From Candidatus Zhuqueibacterota bacterium (GTDB lineage Bacteria; Zhuqueibacterota; Zhuqueibacteria; Thermofontimicrobiales; Sulfurfontimicrobiaceae): a DNA stretch of 37,297 bases. How positions within the stretch are numbered: the first letter of the stretch is position 1; each line of letters begins with the position of its first letter. Below are positions 23,707 to 33,323 of this stretch, in pieces. Location of the stretch: NCBI GenBank assembly GCA_016927835.1, contig JAFGMA010000096.1, forward strand, positions 1 to 37,297. The letters run 5' to 3'. The position numbers and the translations under genes were made by a program. The notes beneath the pieces were generated by a model, which worked only from the letters and a program-made list of their open reading frames with translations, was not told the DNA's origin and made no database searches.

Positions 23707-26700
23707 ATGAAACGTTCTGGCATATTTTTCATTTCATTGCTATCGATGGCGCTGATCGGATCGCTGGCAATGGCACAGACGCATTTCACTTTTACTGCCA
23801 ATACCGGGAATAACGCCACTGTAGTTATCCCGACGGCAGCGAATCCGAACATCGATGGAACCGCACTCGTCACCGGTGATGAAATCGGAGCTTTCACGCC
23901 GGGTGGGCTTTGTGTCGGGGCAGTGGTCTGGACAGAGGGTGCAAATGCAGCGCTAACGGTCTGGGGCGACGACGACCAGACTACGGAAGTGGACGGTATC
24001 AAAGCCGGTGAGGCGATTATGTATCGCTTGTGGCAAATGTCCTCAGATGTTGAATCAGAAGATGCCACGGTAACGTATGCGCAGGGTGACGGCAATTATG
24101 TTGCCAACGCCATGTTCGTTCTCGCTACTTTAGATGCTGCGGCACCGGAAGAAGGCATGTCGATCAAAAAAATCCAATTCACCGAAGATCCGTCCGGTGA
24201 TTCACCGCTGCTGGGACAGGTTGTTACGGTCTCAGGTATCGTGTCCGCAGAACATCGCGGCAGCAATTACAACAATGGCGGCATATCCGGCAGCTATTTC
24301 TTTATGATGGATAAAGCGGCAGCCTGGAGCGGGATTCAGGTGCTCTACAGCGGTAATACGACCGCTGAAGGCGACTGCGTTACCGTTACCGGAACCGTCG
24401 GCGAATATTATGGACAAACCCAGATTAAGGACGTTACCGAGTTTATTCTGCACAGTACACGCAATCCCGTACCGGGTCCCGTGGTTGTAACAACTGCTGA
24501 AGCCAATTCCGAGCCGTATGAAGACTGCCTGGTTCAGGTTCAGGATGTTACCATCGTCGAAACAGACATTGGCGATTACGCGAATTGGCGCGTGGATGAT
24601 GGTTCGGGAGCCGTGAAAATCGACACGCGTGCCAAATATTATTATACGCCTGTATTAAATGATCCTGTAAAATCATTAACCGGTATCGTATTATACGGCT
24701 ATAATGAATATTCCGTCGCCCCCAGATTAGCCTGGGATATTGTCGAAGGCGGTGAATTCACACGAATACAGCGCATCCAGCAAGTACGTAACAGTGATTT
24801 GGTGCTGGCGTATCAAGATGAATATTCTGATTCTTCCTACGCCTCTGGTGATACTATAAAAGTCCGGGGTATCGTAACGATGCCAACAGGATTGTCTTAT
24901 GCCGGTGATGGTATCAAATTCATCGTTAGCGAAATGGATGGCGGTCCATGGAGCGGTATTTTATCGTATCATCCCGATTCCACCGCCTACCCAACCCTCT
25001 ACGAAGGCGACGTAATTGAAGTAGAGGGTTATATCGACGAATACCGGACAATTGTCAGCAATATGACTGAATTTTGGATTACGAGTGAAATTGAAATCAC
25101 GGATATCGGTCAGCCGTTGCCTGCAATCGACACGCTTAATACTGGCGATCTTCGTTTACCTGTGGATGCCGAACAATGGGGAAATGTCTTTGTAGCAATT
25201 AAGAACGCCAAAGTCGTTGAAACCGACATCAATCCGCAGGATGGTGTGTTTGCAGTCGATGATGGTTCCGGAAGCCTTATTGTGGATAATGATTCTGATA
25301 GCTTGTATTATTACTATTTAGATAATCCGAAACCGCCCCTGGGCGCAAATCTTGAATCTGCTCGCGGTTGGGTGTATCATCACTTCGGAAGCTATGCCGA
25401 TTGCACAACGTATAAACTTGCTCCGTTGTATCTGACGGATATGATTTGGGGCGGCGGGGCACCGCCGGCTATTACAAGCGTTCACAGAGATATAGCGGTT
25501 CCCGGTTCAACCGACGATGTAACGGTAACTGCTGAAATAACCACTGAGCTCTCAATCGTTGAGGCTGCGCTGTATTATGACGTGGTTAGCGGCGGTACTT
25601 CTGCTGGCTATGTGAAGGTTGTGATGACGAATACCAGTGGCGATCTGTATGAAGCGACGATTCCCGCGCAATCCGCGGGTACAGTGGTGAATTATTACGT
25701 TATCGCCACGGATGATTTAGGACAAACGTCATGCTTGCCGATTGATATCAACCGAAAAAATTTCTGGTATAAAGTGAGTAATGTTTCCACGCTCACCATC
25801 AAGGATATTCAGTATACACCATGGGAAATCGCTGATTCTCCGATGGAAGGGCAACATGTCGCTGTCACCGGAATCGTAACCGCTGATACCGGTGCCAACC
25901 GTGTATATCGTGCATACGCCATCCAGGACGCAATGCAGCCCTGGAGCGGAATTTTCGCCTGGAATATCAAGACAGAATTGTACCGCGGTGCTGAAGTTAC
26001 TGTTTTCGGTACAGTTACTGATTATAATCCGGATTATCCTTCGAAGTGGAATAATAACACACTTATCATGGTTGATTCAGTAATAGTTGGCAGTTCAGGC
26101 AATGTTATCGAACCGCTTATTGTGAAAACCGGAAGATTGGTCGAAACCACGCAAGAAGCGGAATCCTACGAGGGTGTTTTAGTCCGCATTCAGAATGCAA
26201 CGCTAACGCACATGGATCGCTATGATGTAACGTTTGATGACGGCAGCGGTCCTTGTCGTGTAGATGCCGATTTTCTGGTTGCCCGAGATCATTACGAAAA
26301 TGACATCGTTTACATTAACCAGGATGGCGGTTATATGGTTGCCTGGGGCGATACCATCCGTCCCGGCAACAGGATTGATTATATCCAGGGCATCTTCACG
26401 CATAGCTTTGGAACGATGAAGATTGAACTAAGGGATGAGGCAGATTTTGGCGTCAATGTCGGTGTCGATCCCGACTTCAAAGCTGCGCTAGTGACATATA
26501 GTCTGGAACAGAATTATCCCAATCCGTTCAATCCCGAAACACATATCCATTATTCGCTGCCCGAAATGCAGAATGTTAAATTGATTGTATATAACATGCT
26601 GGGACAGAAGATTCGTACCCTGGTGAATACCAGTGTCCAGGCAGGACATCATAGCGTCGTATGGGATGGCATGGATGAATCCGGCAACGTCGTACCGACA

Positions 26701-26769
26701 GGTATTTATATCTATCGGATGCGTGCGGGTGACTTTTTGGAATCCAGAAAGATGCTCATGATTAAATAA
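23707..26769 (+). CDS. Secreted protein with three tandem OB-fold modules and sorting domain
   Basis: A 1020-residue protein with a signal peptide (about 1-23, cut after AMA). Residues 25-140 form an N-terminal beta domain. Three repeated units follow, starting near 150, 351 and 695. Each has an OB-fold-like half (for example VTVSGIVSAEHR; IKVRGIVTMPTG; VAVTGIVTADTG) followed by a second half containing VDDGSG or FDDGSG (near 296, 517 and 842). OB-folds of this kind (DUF5689/YhcR type) occur in secreted nucleases and surface proteins; no nuclease active site is visible here. An Ig-like domain interrupts units 2 and 3 (about 588-690). The C-terminus (932-1020) is a classic type IX sorting domain with NYPNPFNPETHIHYSLP and GIYIYRM. 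A good AAAGGAGG site precedes the start. Confidence 0.85.
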   Translation: MKRSGIFFISLLSMALIGSLAMAQTHFTFTANTGNNATVVIPTAANPNIDGTALVTGDEIGAFTPGGLCVGAVVWTEGANAALTVWGDDDQTTEVDGIKAGEAIMYRLWQMSSDVESEDATVTYAQGDGNYVANAMFVLATLDAAAPEEGMSIKKIQFTEDPSGDSPLLGQVVTVSGIVSAEHRGSNYNNGGISGSYFFMMDKAAAWSGIQVLYSGNTTAEGDCVTVTGTVGEYYGQTQIKDVTEFILHSTRNPVPGPVVVTTAEANSEPYEDCLVQVQDVTIVETDIGDYANWRVDDGSGAVKIDTRAKYYYTPVLNDPVKSLTGIVLYGYNEYSVAPRLAWDIVEGGEFTRIQRIQQVRNSDLVLAYQDEYSDSSYASGDTIKVRGIVTMPTGLSYAGDGIKFIVSEMDGGPWSGILSYHPDSTAYPTLYEGDVIEVEGYIDEYRTIVSNMTEFWITSEIEITDIGQPLPAIDTLNTGDLRLPVDAEQWGNVFVAIKNAKVVETDINPQDGVFAVDDGSGSLIVDNDSDSLYYYYLDNPKPPLGANLESARGWVYHHFGSYADCTTYKLAPLYLTDMIWGGGAPPAITSVHRDIAVPGSTDDVTVTAEITTELSIVEAALYYDVVSGGTSAGYVKVVMTNTSGDLYEATIPAQSAGTVVNYYVIATDDLGQTSCLPIDINRKNFWYKVSNVSTLTIKDIQYTPWEIADSPMEGQHVAVTGIVTADTGANRVYRAYAIQDAMQPWSGIFAWNIKTELYRGAEVTVFGTVTDYNPDYPSKWNNNTLIMVDSVIVGSSGNVIEPLIVKTGRLVETTQEAESYEGVLVRIQNATLTHMDRYDVTFDDGSGPCRVDADFLVARDHYENDIVYINQDGGYMVAWGDTIRPGNRIDYIQGIFTHSFGTMKIELRDEADFGVNVGVDPDFKAALVTYSLEQNYPNPFNPETHIHYSLPEMQNVKLIVYNMLGQKIRTLVNTSVQAGHHSVVWDGMDESGNVVPTGIYIYRMRAGDFLESRKMLMIK

Positions 26770-26784
26770 AGATGATTCAATTTT

Positions 26785-26830
26785 AAAGCTGCGTTGCCGG
26801 ATCAAACCGGCTTCGCAGCTTTATTCTTAT
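26785..26830 (+). terminator. Strong rho-independent terminator
   Basis: Long hairpin with outer arms AAAGCTGCG (26785-26793) and CGCAGCTTT (26814-26822) and inner arms GCCGG/CCGGC, followed by ATTCTTATTTT. It ends 15-60 bp after the OB-fold gene stop and separates it from the lipoprotein-TonB-PorV-NHL genes. Confidence 0.85.
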
Positions 26831-26868
26831 TTTACCAACCCTGACTTTTAAATATTAAAGTATAAATC

Positions 26869-28365
26869 ATGAAAATGCAATACAGAATTCATGTTGCTTT
26901 AATCGGCATTCTGATCCTCGTGTTATTTTCGTGCGATCAAAATCCGTTTCATCCCGATAAAACGCCGCACCCGTTCGACAATAACGCACCGGAAACCTAT
27001 CTTTTTCTGTTTATGGTTCCGGATACGTCTATTGTTACCGATTCGGTAAAATCAGATACCATCATCACCGAATTCGATACAACAGCCAGCAAGCAGGTCT
27101 TGCATTGGTGGGGTGATGACAGCGACGGACATATCGCAGGCTATTATATTCAATGGGATTATCAGACTGAGCCCATCTGGACAACTGCCGAGTACGACAC
27201 ATTTTATGTGCCTATCCGTACCAGCTTCAGCCGCTTCACTTTCCGCGTGTGGGCGGTGGACAATGACAGCCTGATAGATCCCACGCCTGCCATTCTGACA
27301 TTTCCGGTTTATAACTCCAAGCCCTTCGTCGAATTCAAGACCAATAGCAATCCCGAGGCTCCGGATGGGAATCCGAATGTGATTGCCTACACATTTCCGA
27401 CGCGGACATTTTTATGGGAAGCGAGCGATCCGGATGGGCTCGAAACAATCACCCAAATTTACTATGCGCTCGATGATACCAGTGACTGGATTGATCTTGC
27501 GGGAGACGAGCGAAGCATCACGCTGACAGAAATTCCGCCCGGTGAACATCGATTTTTCCTCAAAGCTATGGATATCGCCGGCGCCCAGAGCCAGGTGATT
27601 TCTTTCCCCGATCCGGAAGATAACACAACGCCCAATACCTGGGTTGTAAAAGAGCCTATAGGTGACATTTTATTGGTAGATGATTACGCCCAGGGTCAAA
27701 ATACGAAAGCCACTCAAGACATCTACAGGGGCATGCTGAACAATATCGTCGGCGAAAACGGGTACAGCCTCTGGGAAATCGGGACGTCTTCGACGCCGGT
27801 TTTCAATCCGCAAAATAGCCTGCCCTATGCCACTGCAGACATCAAAGCCTATCTCGGGTATTTTAAAAAGGTGATCTGGTTCGCGCATCTGGGTCTACCC
27901 AACCTGTCGAATGCGGGATTGAGTCTAACGCAATATATTGCCGGGGGCGGAAAAGTATTCATCACCAACGGGAACCTTGCGGAACCGGATACTGCGTGGA
28001 CATTTACCAGTATCGATTCCGTGCATGCGCTGAATCCGGGAGGGAGATTATTCAAAGGCGTGGGAATTAATGCATTTTTTACCAATACCGCTGCGGATAC
28101 GGCGCTAGATCTTGAGCTAGGCAAGTTGTTGGGCAACCGGGTGTATCAGCTTGTGCCCGGTCCTGATTGCGAGGTGGTTTACCGCATGCAGCACGATACC
28201 ACCGCCACCGTTACCGTACCCTATAAAGGCACCCCAGTGGTCGGAATCCGCTACAGGGTGGGTGCAGGTGAATCAATCTATTTTTCGTTACCTTTCCACT
28301 ACTGTGACGGAAAATTTAACATGGAAGCCGTTTTAAGATACATCCTCTTTGAAGAGTTTAAATGA
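26869..28365 (+). CDS. Surface lipoprotein with Fn3/Ig-like domains
   Basis: A 498-residue lipoprotein; signal peptide ending LVLFSC (Cys22). Two beta-sandwich domains follow (about 40-150 and 155-260), with phrases typical of Fn3/Ig modules: LHWWGDDSDGHIAGYYIQWD, FRVWAVDNDSLIDPTP, WEASDPDGLETI and FFLKAMDIAGAQS. Residues about 265-498 look like an alpha/beta domain with DILLVDDYAQG, FKKVIWFAHLG and QYIAGGGKVFITNGN, resembling the glutamine-amidotransferase-like folds of gliding or secreted proteins, without obvious catalytic residues. Its stop overlaps the TonB receptor start (ATGA), so the two are made together; its position recalls a SusD partner, but its sequence is unlike SusD. Confidence 0.8.
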   Translation: MKMQYRIHVALIGILILVLFSCDQNPFHPDKTPHPFDNNAPETYLFLFMVPDTSIVTDSVKSDTIITEFDTTASKQVLHWWGDDSDGHIAGYYIQWDYQTEPIWTTAEYDTFYVPIRTSFSRFTFRVWAVDNDSLIDPTPAILTFPVYNSKPFVEFKTNSNPEAPDGNPNVIAYTFPTRTFLWEASDPDGLETITQIYYALDDTSDWIDLAGDERSITLTEIPPGEHRFFLKAMDIAGAQSQVISFPDPEDNTTPNTWVVKEPIGDILLVDDYAQGQNTKATQDIYRGMLNNIVGENGYSLWEIGTSSTPVFNPQNSLPYATADIKAYLGYFKKVIWFAHLGLPNLSNAGLSLTQYIAGGGKVFITNGNLAEPDTAWTFTSIDSVHALNPGGRLFKGVGINAFFTNTAADTALDLELGKLLGNRVYQLVPGPDCEVVYRMQHDTTATVTVPYKGTPVVGIRYRVGAGESIYFSLPFHYCDGKFNMEAVLRYILFEEFK

Positions 28366-31109
28366 TGAAAAAAACAATTCTATTTTTGCTTGTATTGGGA
28401 ATATCCCAACTTGCGCTCGGGCAGAGCCAAACCAGGGGGAGAATCCAGGGAAAGGTGATTGATCAGGCAACGCAGCAACCATTGCCGGCGGTCAACGTTG
28501 TTATCAAAGGCACTTATATGGGCGCTGCAACTGATTTGGACGGCAAATATTTCATCGATAAAATCAGCCCCGGGCAGTACGATCTGGAAGTCTCGCTGAT
28601 TGGCTACAAAATTCAGTTGAAAACAGGCGTGAAAGTCGCCGCCGGGCAGATGCAAACCATCAATTTCGAGCTCGAAGAGTCGGTGCTGGCGTTCGGGCAG
28701 GAGATAGTCGTTATCGGGAAAAAGCCGCTTTTGGAGGTGGATCTGACCGCTTCCGAGGAAAGCTTTTCAGCAAATGATATCGAGCAGAAAATTGTTGAGA
28801 ACGTGGATGATATTATAACGCAGCAGGCAGGTGTCGTCAAAAGCGATAATGAAATTCACATTCGAGGCGGGCGCGCTGATGAAAGCCTGTATATTGTTGA
28901 CGGCATCTCCATCAAAGATCCGTTATCCGGCTATGGAAGCACACTGTACATTAATGCTGACGCGATTAAGGAATTAAAGGTAATCACCGGCGGATTCAAC
29001 GCAGAATACGGGCAGGCAATGTCCGGAATCATCGATGTGGTCACCAAAGAGGGCGGGGATGAGTACAACGGCGCTCTGACTGTGAAATCAGATTATCTAG
29101 GACTCGATTTTTACGATAATTACAATGCCCAGATCGTGGAATTCAATTTTGGCGGACCAGAATTTATCACATCGAAAATGCTCCCGGCAGTCGGATTAAA
29201 TTTGCCAGGGCGATTTTCATTCTTTGTTTCCGGGTACGGCAATATTTCCGATACCTATTTGATCGATGCGGATAAGCTGTATCCAAGCCGCTCAGGGCTT
29301 GACATTTTCGCGCTGCGCGAAGAAAATGACTGGCATCTCCTCGGCAAATTAGCCTGGAAAATTAATCCCAACCAGAAATTGACCGTATCGTACGATCGTT
29401 CCTTGAATATCAACCAGGGATACTTCCGTTCGTACGTCATTTCGAAAACATATTTTCCGTACGATTTCAGCAAAAATCTGGCGCATTATCCTACGTTCAC
29501 CTCGGAAACGATTCTGGGAAATCTGACGTGGACGCACACGCTGAATTCCAGGACGTTTTATGAGATCACCATCGGTGATTTTTTCAATTCCACCCACAGC
29601 TCGGTGCAAAATAAAAATTGGACTGAATACTCGGAATACCTCGACCTGGAGCCTATCAAATATGTGCCGATTTCCAACGCCGATATCCTGATCCGGCGCG
29701 GTGACGGATTTTACGATTACGGAGATTACGGACAATGGTACGATTATTTTAGCGATACCTGGTCGATAAAAGGCGATATCACCAGCCAGGCATCCGAAAA
29801 GCACCAACTTAAAGGCGGCTTCGAATCCAGCTATACCGAGATGCAGGTGGTCGATATCATCGATCCGTGGGTTGACAGCGAAAGCGGCTACGGCAGAAGC
29901 TATGATATTTACCACGTTTATTCGAACGGCGGTTCATTCTACATCCAGGATCAAATCAAATATGACGGAATGATCGTGAATTTGGGTTTGCGATACGATT
30001 ACTGGTTCCCGGGAAAATTCGTAGAGGACGCCATCAACGACCCTGAAACGGTCATCATCTCTGAGGCTGCGCGCGAAAAATTCAAGGAAGATACCTTCGA
30101 GCTATTCGGTGCGCGCGGCAAAGGACATCTCAGCCCGCGCATTGGCATATCGCATCCGGTTACCGACCGAACCGTGCTTTACTTCCATTACGGTCATTTC
30201 TCCCAGCGTCCGAAAGGGCAATATATTTACGCCAAATTGAAATCGACATCGCCGGCAACTTACCAGCTTTTCGGAAATCCCAATCTGAACCCGACCACAA
30301 CCGTGGCGTATGAACTGGGCATCAAGCACAAGTTCAATGAAAACCTGGTCGCGGAATTCAAAGCATATTATAAAGATATGTTCGACTACCCGTCATCGGA
30401 AAAAATCGAAATGGAGAATCCACGATTAGGCAATATCAGCTATTTGATGTACATGAACATGGACTATGCCCGATCAAAGGGAATTGAATTGCGCGTAAAG
30501 CAGCGCTACGCCAGGTATTTAACCGGTACCATGAATTTCACCTACGCGGTGAGCAAGGGTAAAAGCTCGACCCCGAATGATAATTTGCTGGTGCAAGCCG
30601 GGAGACTGGAGGAGAAACCGCTCAAGGAAAATTTCCTGAAATGGGATGTACCGATCCGGCTGACCCTCGATTTGAATTTCCACGTCGATGAGAAAGAGGG
30701 ATTTGATGTCTTCGGATGGAAAACTCCGGAAAAATGGGGCTGCAGTGCGCATTGGGAACTTGAATCCGGAAAACGATATACGCAACTCCTTGATATCGAA
30801 AAAGAAATTTATGATTCCGGCAATCCGTATAGCGAAATGTCTCCGTATTGGCAACAAATAGATTTTCGGCTGTATAAATATATCAATATCAGGAGCCTGG
30901 ATATCTCGTTCTCGATGGAAATTGAAAATCTGTTCGATGCGAAGATACCGCGGATCATAAATCCCTACACAGGATTGGAATATCGACCGGGGGATATTTT
31001 AATGACGCGATACACTCGCGATTTCAATCCCGAACCCAATCCTATAGACGATCCTTCGAAATACCGCTGGCCCCGAACCATTCGTTTCGGATTGTCTGTG
31101 AAGTTTTAA
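28362..31109 (+). CDS. TonB-dependent receptor with carboxypeptidase-regulatory domain
   Basis: A 915-residue outer-membrane receptor. It has a signal peptide (1-20, cut after LALG), a carboxypeptidase-regulatory-like domain (about 25-105, with GKVIDQATQQPLPAVNVV and GAATDLDGKYFIDKI) and a plug (about 120-235, with IHIRGGRADESLYIVDGI and ITGGFNAEYGQAMSGIID). A large barrel follows, ending IRFGLSVKF with the typical terminal Phe. This is the SusC-like architecture of the FCB group. The substrate is unknown. It overlaps the lipoprotein gene by 4 bp and is followed 28 bp later by a PorV-like gene. Confidence 0.9.
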   Translation: MMKKTILFLLVLGISQLALGQSQTRGRIQGKVIDQATQQPLPAVNVVIKGTYMGAATDLDGKYFIDKISPGQYDLEVSLIGYKIQLKTGVKVAAGQMQTINFELEESVLAFGQEIVVIGKKPLLEVDLTASEESFSANDIEQKIVENVDDIITQQAGVVKSDNEIHIRGGRADESLYIVDGISIKDPLSGYGSTLYINADAIKELKVITGGFNAEYGQAMSGIIDVVTKEGGDEYNGALTVKSDYLGLDFYDNYNAQIVEFNFGGPEFITSKMLPAVGLNLPGRFSFFVSGYGNISDTYLIDADKLYPSRSGLDIFALREENDWHLLGKLAWKINPNQKLTVSYDRSLNINQGYFRSYVISKTYFPYDFSKNLAHYPTFTSETILGNLTWTHTLNSRTFYEITIGDFFNSTHSSVQNKNWTEYSEYLDLEPIKYVPISNADILIRRGDGFYDYGDYGQWYDYFSDTWSIKGDITSQASEKHQLKGGFESSYTEMQVVDIIDPWVDSESGYGRSYDIYHVYSNGGSFYIQDQIKYDGMIVNLGLRYDYWFPGKFVEDAINDPETVIISEAAREKFKEDTFELFGARGKGHLSPRIGISHPVTDRTVLYFHYGHFSQRPKGQYIYAKLKSTSPATYQLFGNPNLNPTTTVAYELGIKHKFNENLVAEFKAYYKDMFDYPSSEKIEMENPRLGNISYLMYMNMDYARSKGIELRVKQRYARYLTGTMNFTYAVSKGKSSTPNDNLLVQAGRLEEKPLKENFLKWDVPIRLTLDLNFHVDEKEGFDVFGWKTPEKWGCSAHWELESGKRYTQLLDIEKEIYDSGNPYSEMSPYWQQIDFRLYKYINIRSLDISFSMEIENLFDAKIPRIINPYTGLEYRPGDILMTRYTRDFNPEPNPIDDPSKYRWPRTIRFGLSVKF

Positions 31110-31137
31110 ATTATCAAAGATTTAATGTGGGCATAAC

Positions 31138-32139
31138 ATGAAAAAATCAGCCATCATAGTCATTGTCATGGCATGTTTCCACATCATGGCAATCGATCTA
31201 TACTCTCAAAATTTGTTTCCGCTACTGGGTGGGCAGCGTGCCGGTACAGCCGCCGCAACATTTCTGAAAATTGATGTCGGCGCTCAGGCAACTGCGATGA
31301 GCGGTGCTGCTGTGGCACTGGCGAACGATGCAACGGCGCTCTATTGGAATCCCGGGGCAGCGGCGCAATTGAACGGCAATTTTTTAACGCTCAGCCATAT
31401 CGAATATCCTGTTGATATTAAATATGAGTACATCGGGTACGTTCATCATTTGCCGCGAATCGGAACGGTGGGGGTGAGCTGCGGGATGCTGCACATGGAA
31501 GATATGGAAATCACGACCGAATATCATCCCACCGGAACCGGTGAATATTTCAGATATAACGATGCCTTTGCCGCGCTCACCTTTTCGATGAAAATGACCA
31601 ACCGTTTTTCATTCGGGGCGTCTGTTAAATACGTCGGAGAATACCTGGCAGGAATTGAAATGGGTGGCTGGATGATCGATCTGGGCACATTTTATTGGAC
31701 CGGTTATAAATCATTGCGCTTCGCCGTCAGCCTGGTAAATTTCGGTCAGGATTTGAAACCAACGGGCAGCTATTTGCAGAAGACCAAAGAAGGCGCATTC
31801 ACTGAGAAGAAATATGAAGCCTTTTCGCCGCCAACAACCTTTCGCGTGGGTTCGGCTATGGATGTTTATTCAACCGATCGCGTCTGTCTCACATCGTCAT
31901 TCCAGATCAATCATCCGGTAGACAACGCTGAAAACGCAGTAGTTGGTCTGGATTTTCAATTTTTAAAACACGCCCATCTCCGCGCCGGATATCGCATCAA
32001 TTACGATGATGAAACATTCACGTTTGGCACGGGCTTCTTGCTGCCGTTTGGAGAGCGGAAATTTGCACTCGATTACGCTTTCAAAGATTTTGCGAATTTG
32101 AGTTCAACGCATCAATTTACTTTGGGATTTCAATTTTAG
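31138..32139 (+). CDS. PorV/PorQ-like outer-membrane barrel protein
   Basis: A 333-residue protein with a signal peptide (about 1-24) and the PorV/UPF0164 hallmark: GTAAATFLKIDVGAQATAM, SGAAVALANDATALYWNPGA and the first strand LTLSHIEYPVDIKYEYI. The rest is a regular beta barrel ending FTLGFQF. PorV proteins bind type IX sorting domains at the outer membrane; a similar cargo-handling or porin role is inferred because sorting-domain genes lie in the same locus. It shares the N-terminal pattern with the PorV-SH3b protein encoded at 14955 but lacks the SH3b domain. Confidence 0.85.
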   Translation: MKKSAIIVIVMACFHIMAIDLYSQNLFPLLGGQRAGTAAATFLKIDVGAQATAMSGAAVALANDATALYWNPGAAAQLNGNFLTLSHIEYPVDIKYEYIGYVHHLPRIGTVGVSCGMLHMEDMEITTEYHPTGTGEYFRYNDAFAALTFSMKMTNRFSFGASVKYVGEYLAGIEMGGWMIDLGTFYWTGYKSLRFAVSLVNFGQDLKPTGSYLQKTKEGAFTEKKYEAFSPPTTFRVGSAMDVYSTDRVCLTSSFQINHPVDNAENAVVGLDFQFLKHAHLRAGYRINYDDETFTFGTGFLLPFGERKFALDYAFKDFANLSSTHQFTLGFQF

Positions 32140-32150
32140 AGGGATTGGTT

Positions 32151-33323
32151 TTGAAACGAAATAAAGTTTGCCTGTTATTCATCGCCCTGGTGCTCATCGC
32201 CACTTATCACTGCGGCTGGAAAATGCCGTTGCCGGGTGTTCGCAGCACACCTGAGTCGTTTGGCGCCAATGATACCCTGTACACGCGGCTGAATCCCGCC
32301 TGGGACGCTTCACAGCTCGGGTATTTTCCTGCGAATCCAATGGTTCCCGTGGATATCGCCATCGGCGATGATGGCTATTTATTCATTGCTGACAGCGCCA
32401 ACAACCGGGTTATCACCGTATCACCAGCCGGTCATCTGATTACGTCCGGGAATATGAATACTATCGAGCCCATTGACAATCCGGTTGGCATCGATATCGA
32501 CTCGAAACTGAACCTGTTAATTGTCAACGGAACGAACACGATTTATGTCTGGAATCAATACATCAACCATGGCGGGGTGGATTCGGTGCTCGAGGAACTA
32601 ACCGAAGACATGCATTTCATTTTTTCAGCCGATGCGGAAAAAATTGATTCGGTGCTGCATTTGCATCCGTTTTATGTGGATGAGAACGAGGCATCGAAAT
32701 TTCAGGGTGTGGCGTTTGGTCCCGCGCGTGATAACACGGTCTTTGTGACGGATAAGGAAAATAACAGGATCATAAAACTGAATCTGGCGCTCAGCGGTGC
32801 TGTAAAATTGAAAAACGGCACGATCCATCCGACGATTATGGGCGTGTATGAAAAGGACATCGCGACGTACGGGTCCGGCGCCGGCACAGTGGACAATCCG
32901 CGGGGCATCACGGCGGATGACGACGGCAATGTGTATTTCACTCAGGTGGGGGGGAACTTCCTGGTTCAAAAATTGAAGAAACAGGGATCATCGTATATTT
33001 CCGGCTACACCTTGTACGTAGACCCAATCATGGATTTGGAGCAGTTTTCCGCGCCTAATGACATCGCGTTGGGCAAAAATAACGCAATCTTCGTACTTGA
33101 AACCGGAAGCGGGATTGTGACAAAATTTTACAACCAGGGCAGCCTGGCAGGGCATCCCGTTAATCTTGGCAAAAAGGGATTATCCCAGGCTGTTTTCAAT
33201 CGACCGCTCGGAATTGCCATCTCGGATGAAGAAATCGTTTACATTCTTGATACGGGCAATAAACGAATCGAGCGTTACCAGTTTTCAGTATCCGAGGGTG
33301 ATCTGCCGGTGGAGCAGCCGTAA
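32151..33323 (+). CDS. NHL-repeat beta-propeller lipoprotein
   Basis: A 390-residue protein starting at TTG 32151, 7 bp after GAGGG; a TTG at 32145 is too close to that site. The signal sequence ends in a relaxed lipobox (IATYHC, Cys21, His at -1). The body is a beta-propeller of NHL repeats, each with a 'VDIAIGDDGYLFIADSANNR' type unit: near 62, 185 (FVTDKENNRIIKL), 245 (NPRGITADDDGNVYF), 302 (APNDIALGKNNAIFV) and 350 (RPLGIAISDEEIVYILDTGN). NHL propellers bind proteins, glycans or RNA. It begins 11 bp after the PorV-like stop, so it is the last gene of the operon, probably on the periplasmic or outer face of the outer membrane. Confidence 0.85.
   Translation: MKRNKVCLLFIALVLIATYHCGWKMPLPGVRSTPESFGANDTLYTRLNPAWDASQLGYFPANPMVPVDIAIGDDGYLFIADSANNRVITVSPAGHLITSGNMNTIEPIDNPVGIDIDSKLNLLIVNGTNTIYVWNQYINHGGVDSVLEELTEDMHFIFSADAEKIDSVLHLHPFYVDENEASKFQGVAFGPARDNTVFVTDKENNRIIKLNLALSGAVKLKNGTIHPTIMGVYEKDIATYGSGAGTVDNPRGITADDDGNVYFTQVGGNFLVQKLKKQGSSYISGYTLYVDPIMDLEQFSAPNDIALGKNNAIFVLETGSGIVTKFYNQGSLAGHPVNLGKKGLSQAVFNRPLGIAISDEEIVYILDTGNKRIERYQFSVSEGDLPVEQP

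Noticed and set aside
26869..28365. SusD-like identity of the lipoprotein before the TonB receptor
   Set aside because: The position fits, but the protein is made of Fn3/Ig-like and alpha/beta parts and lacks the TPR-rich helical SusD pattern.
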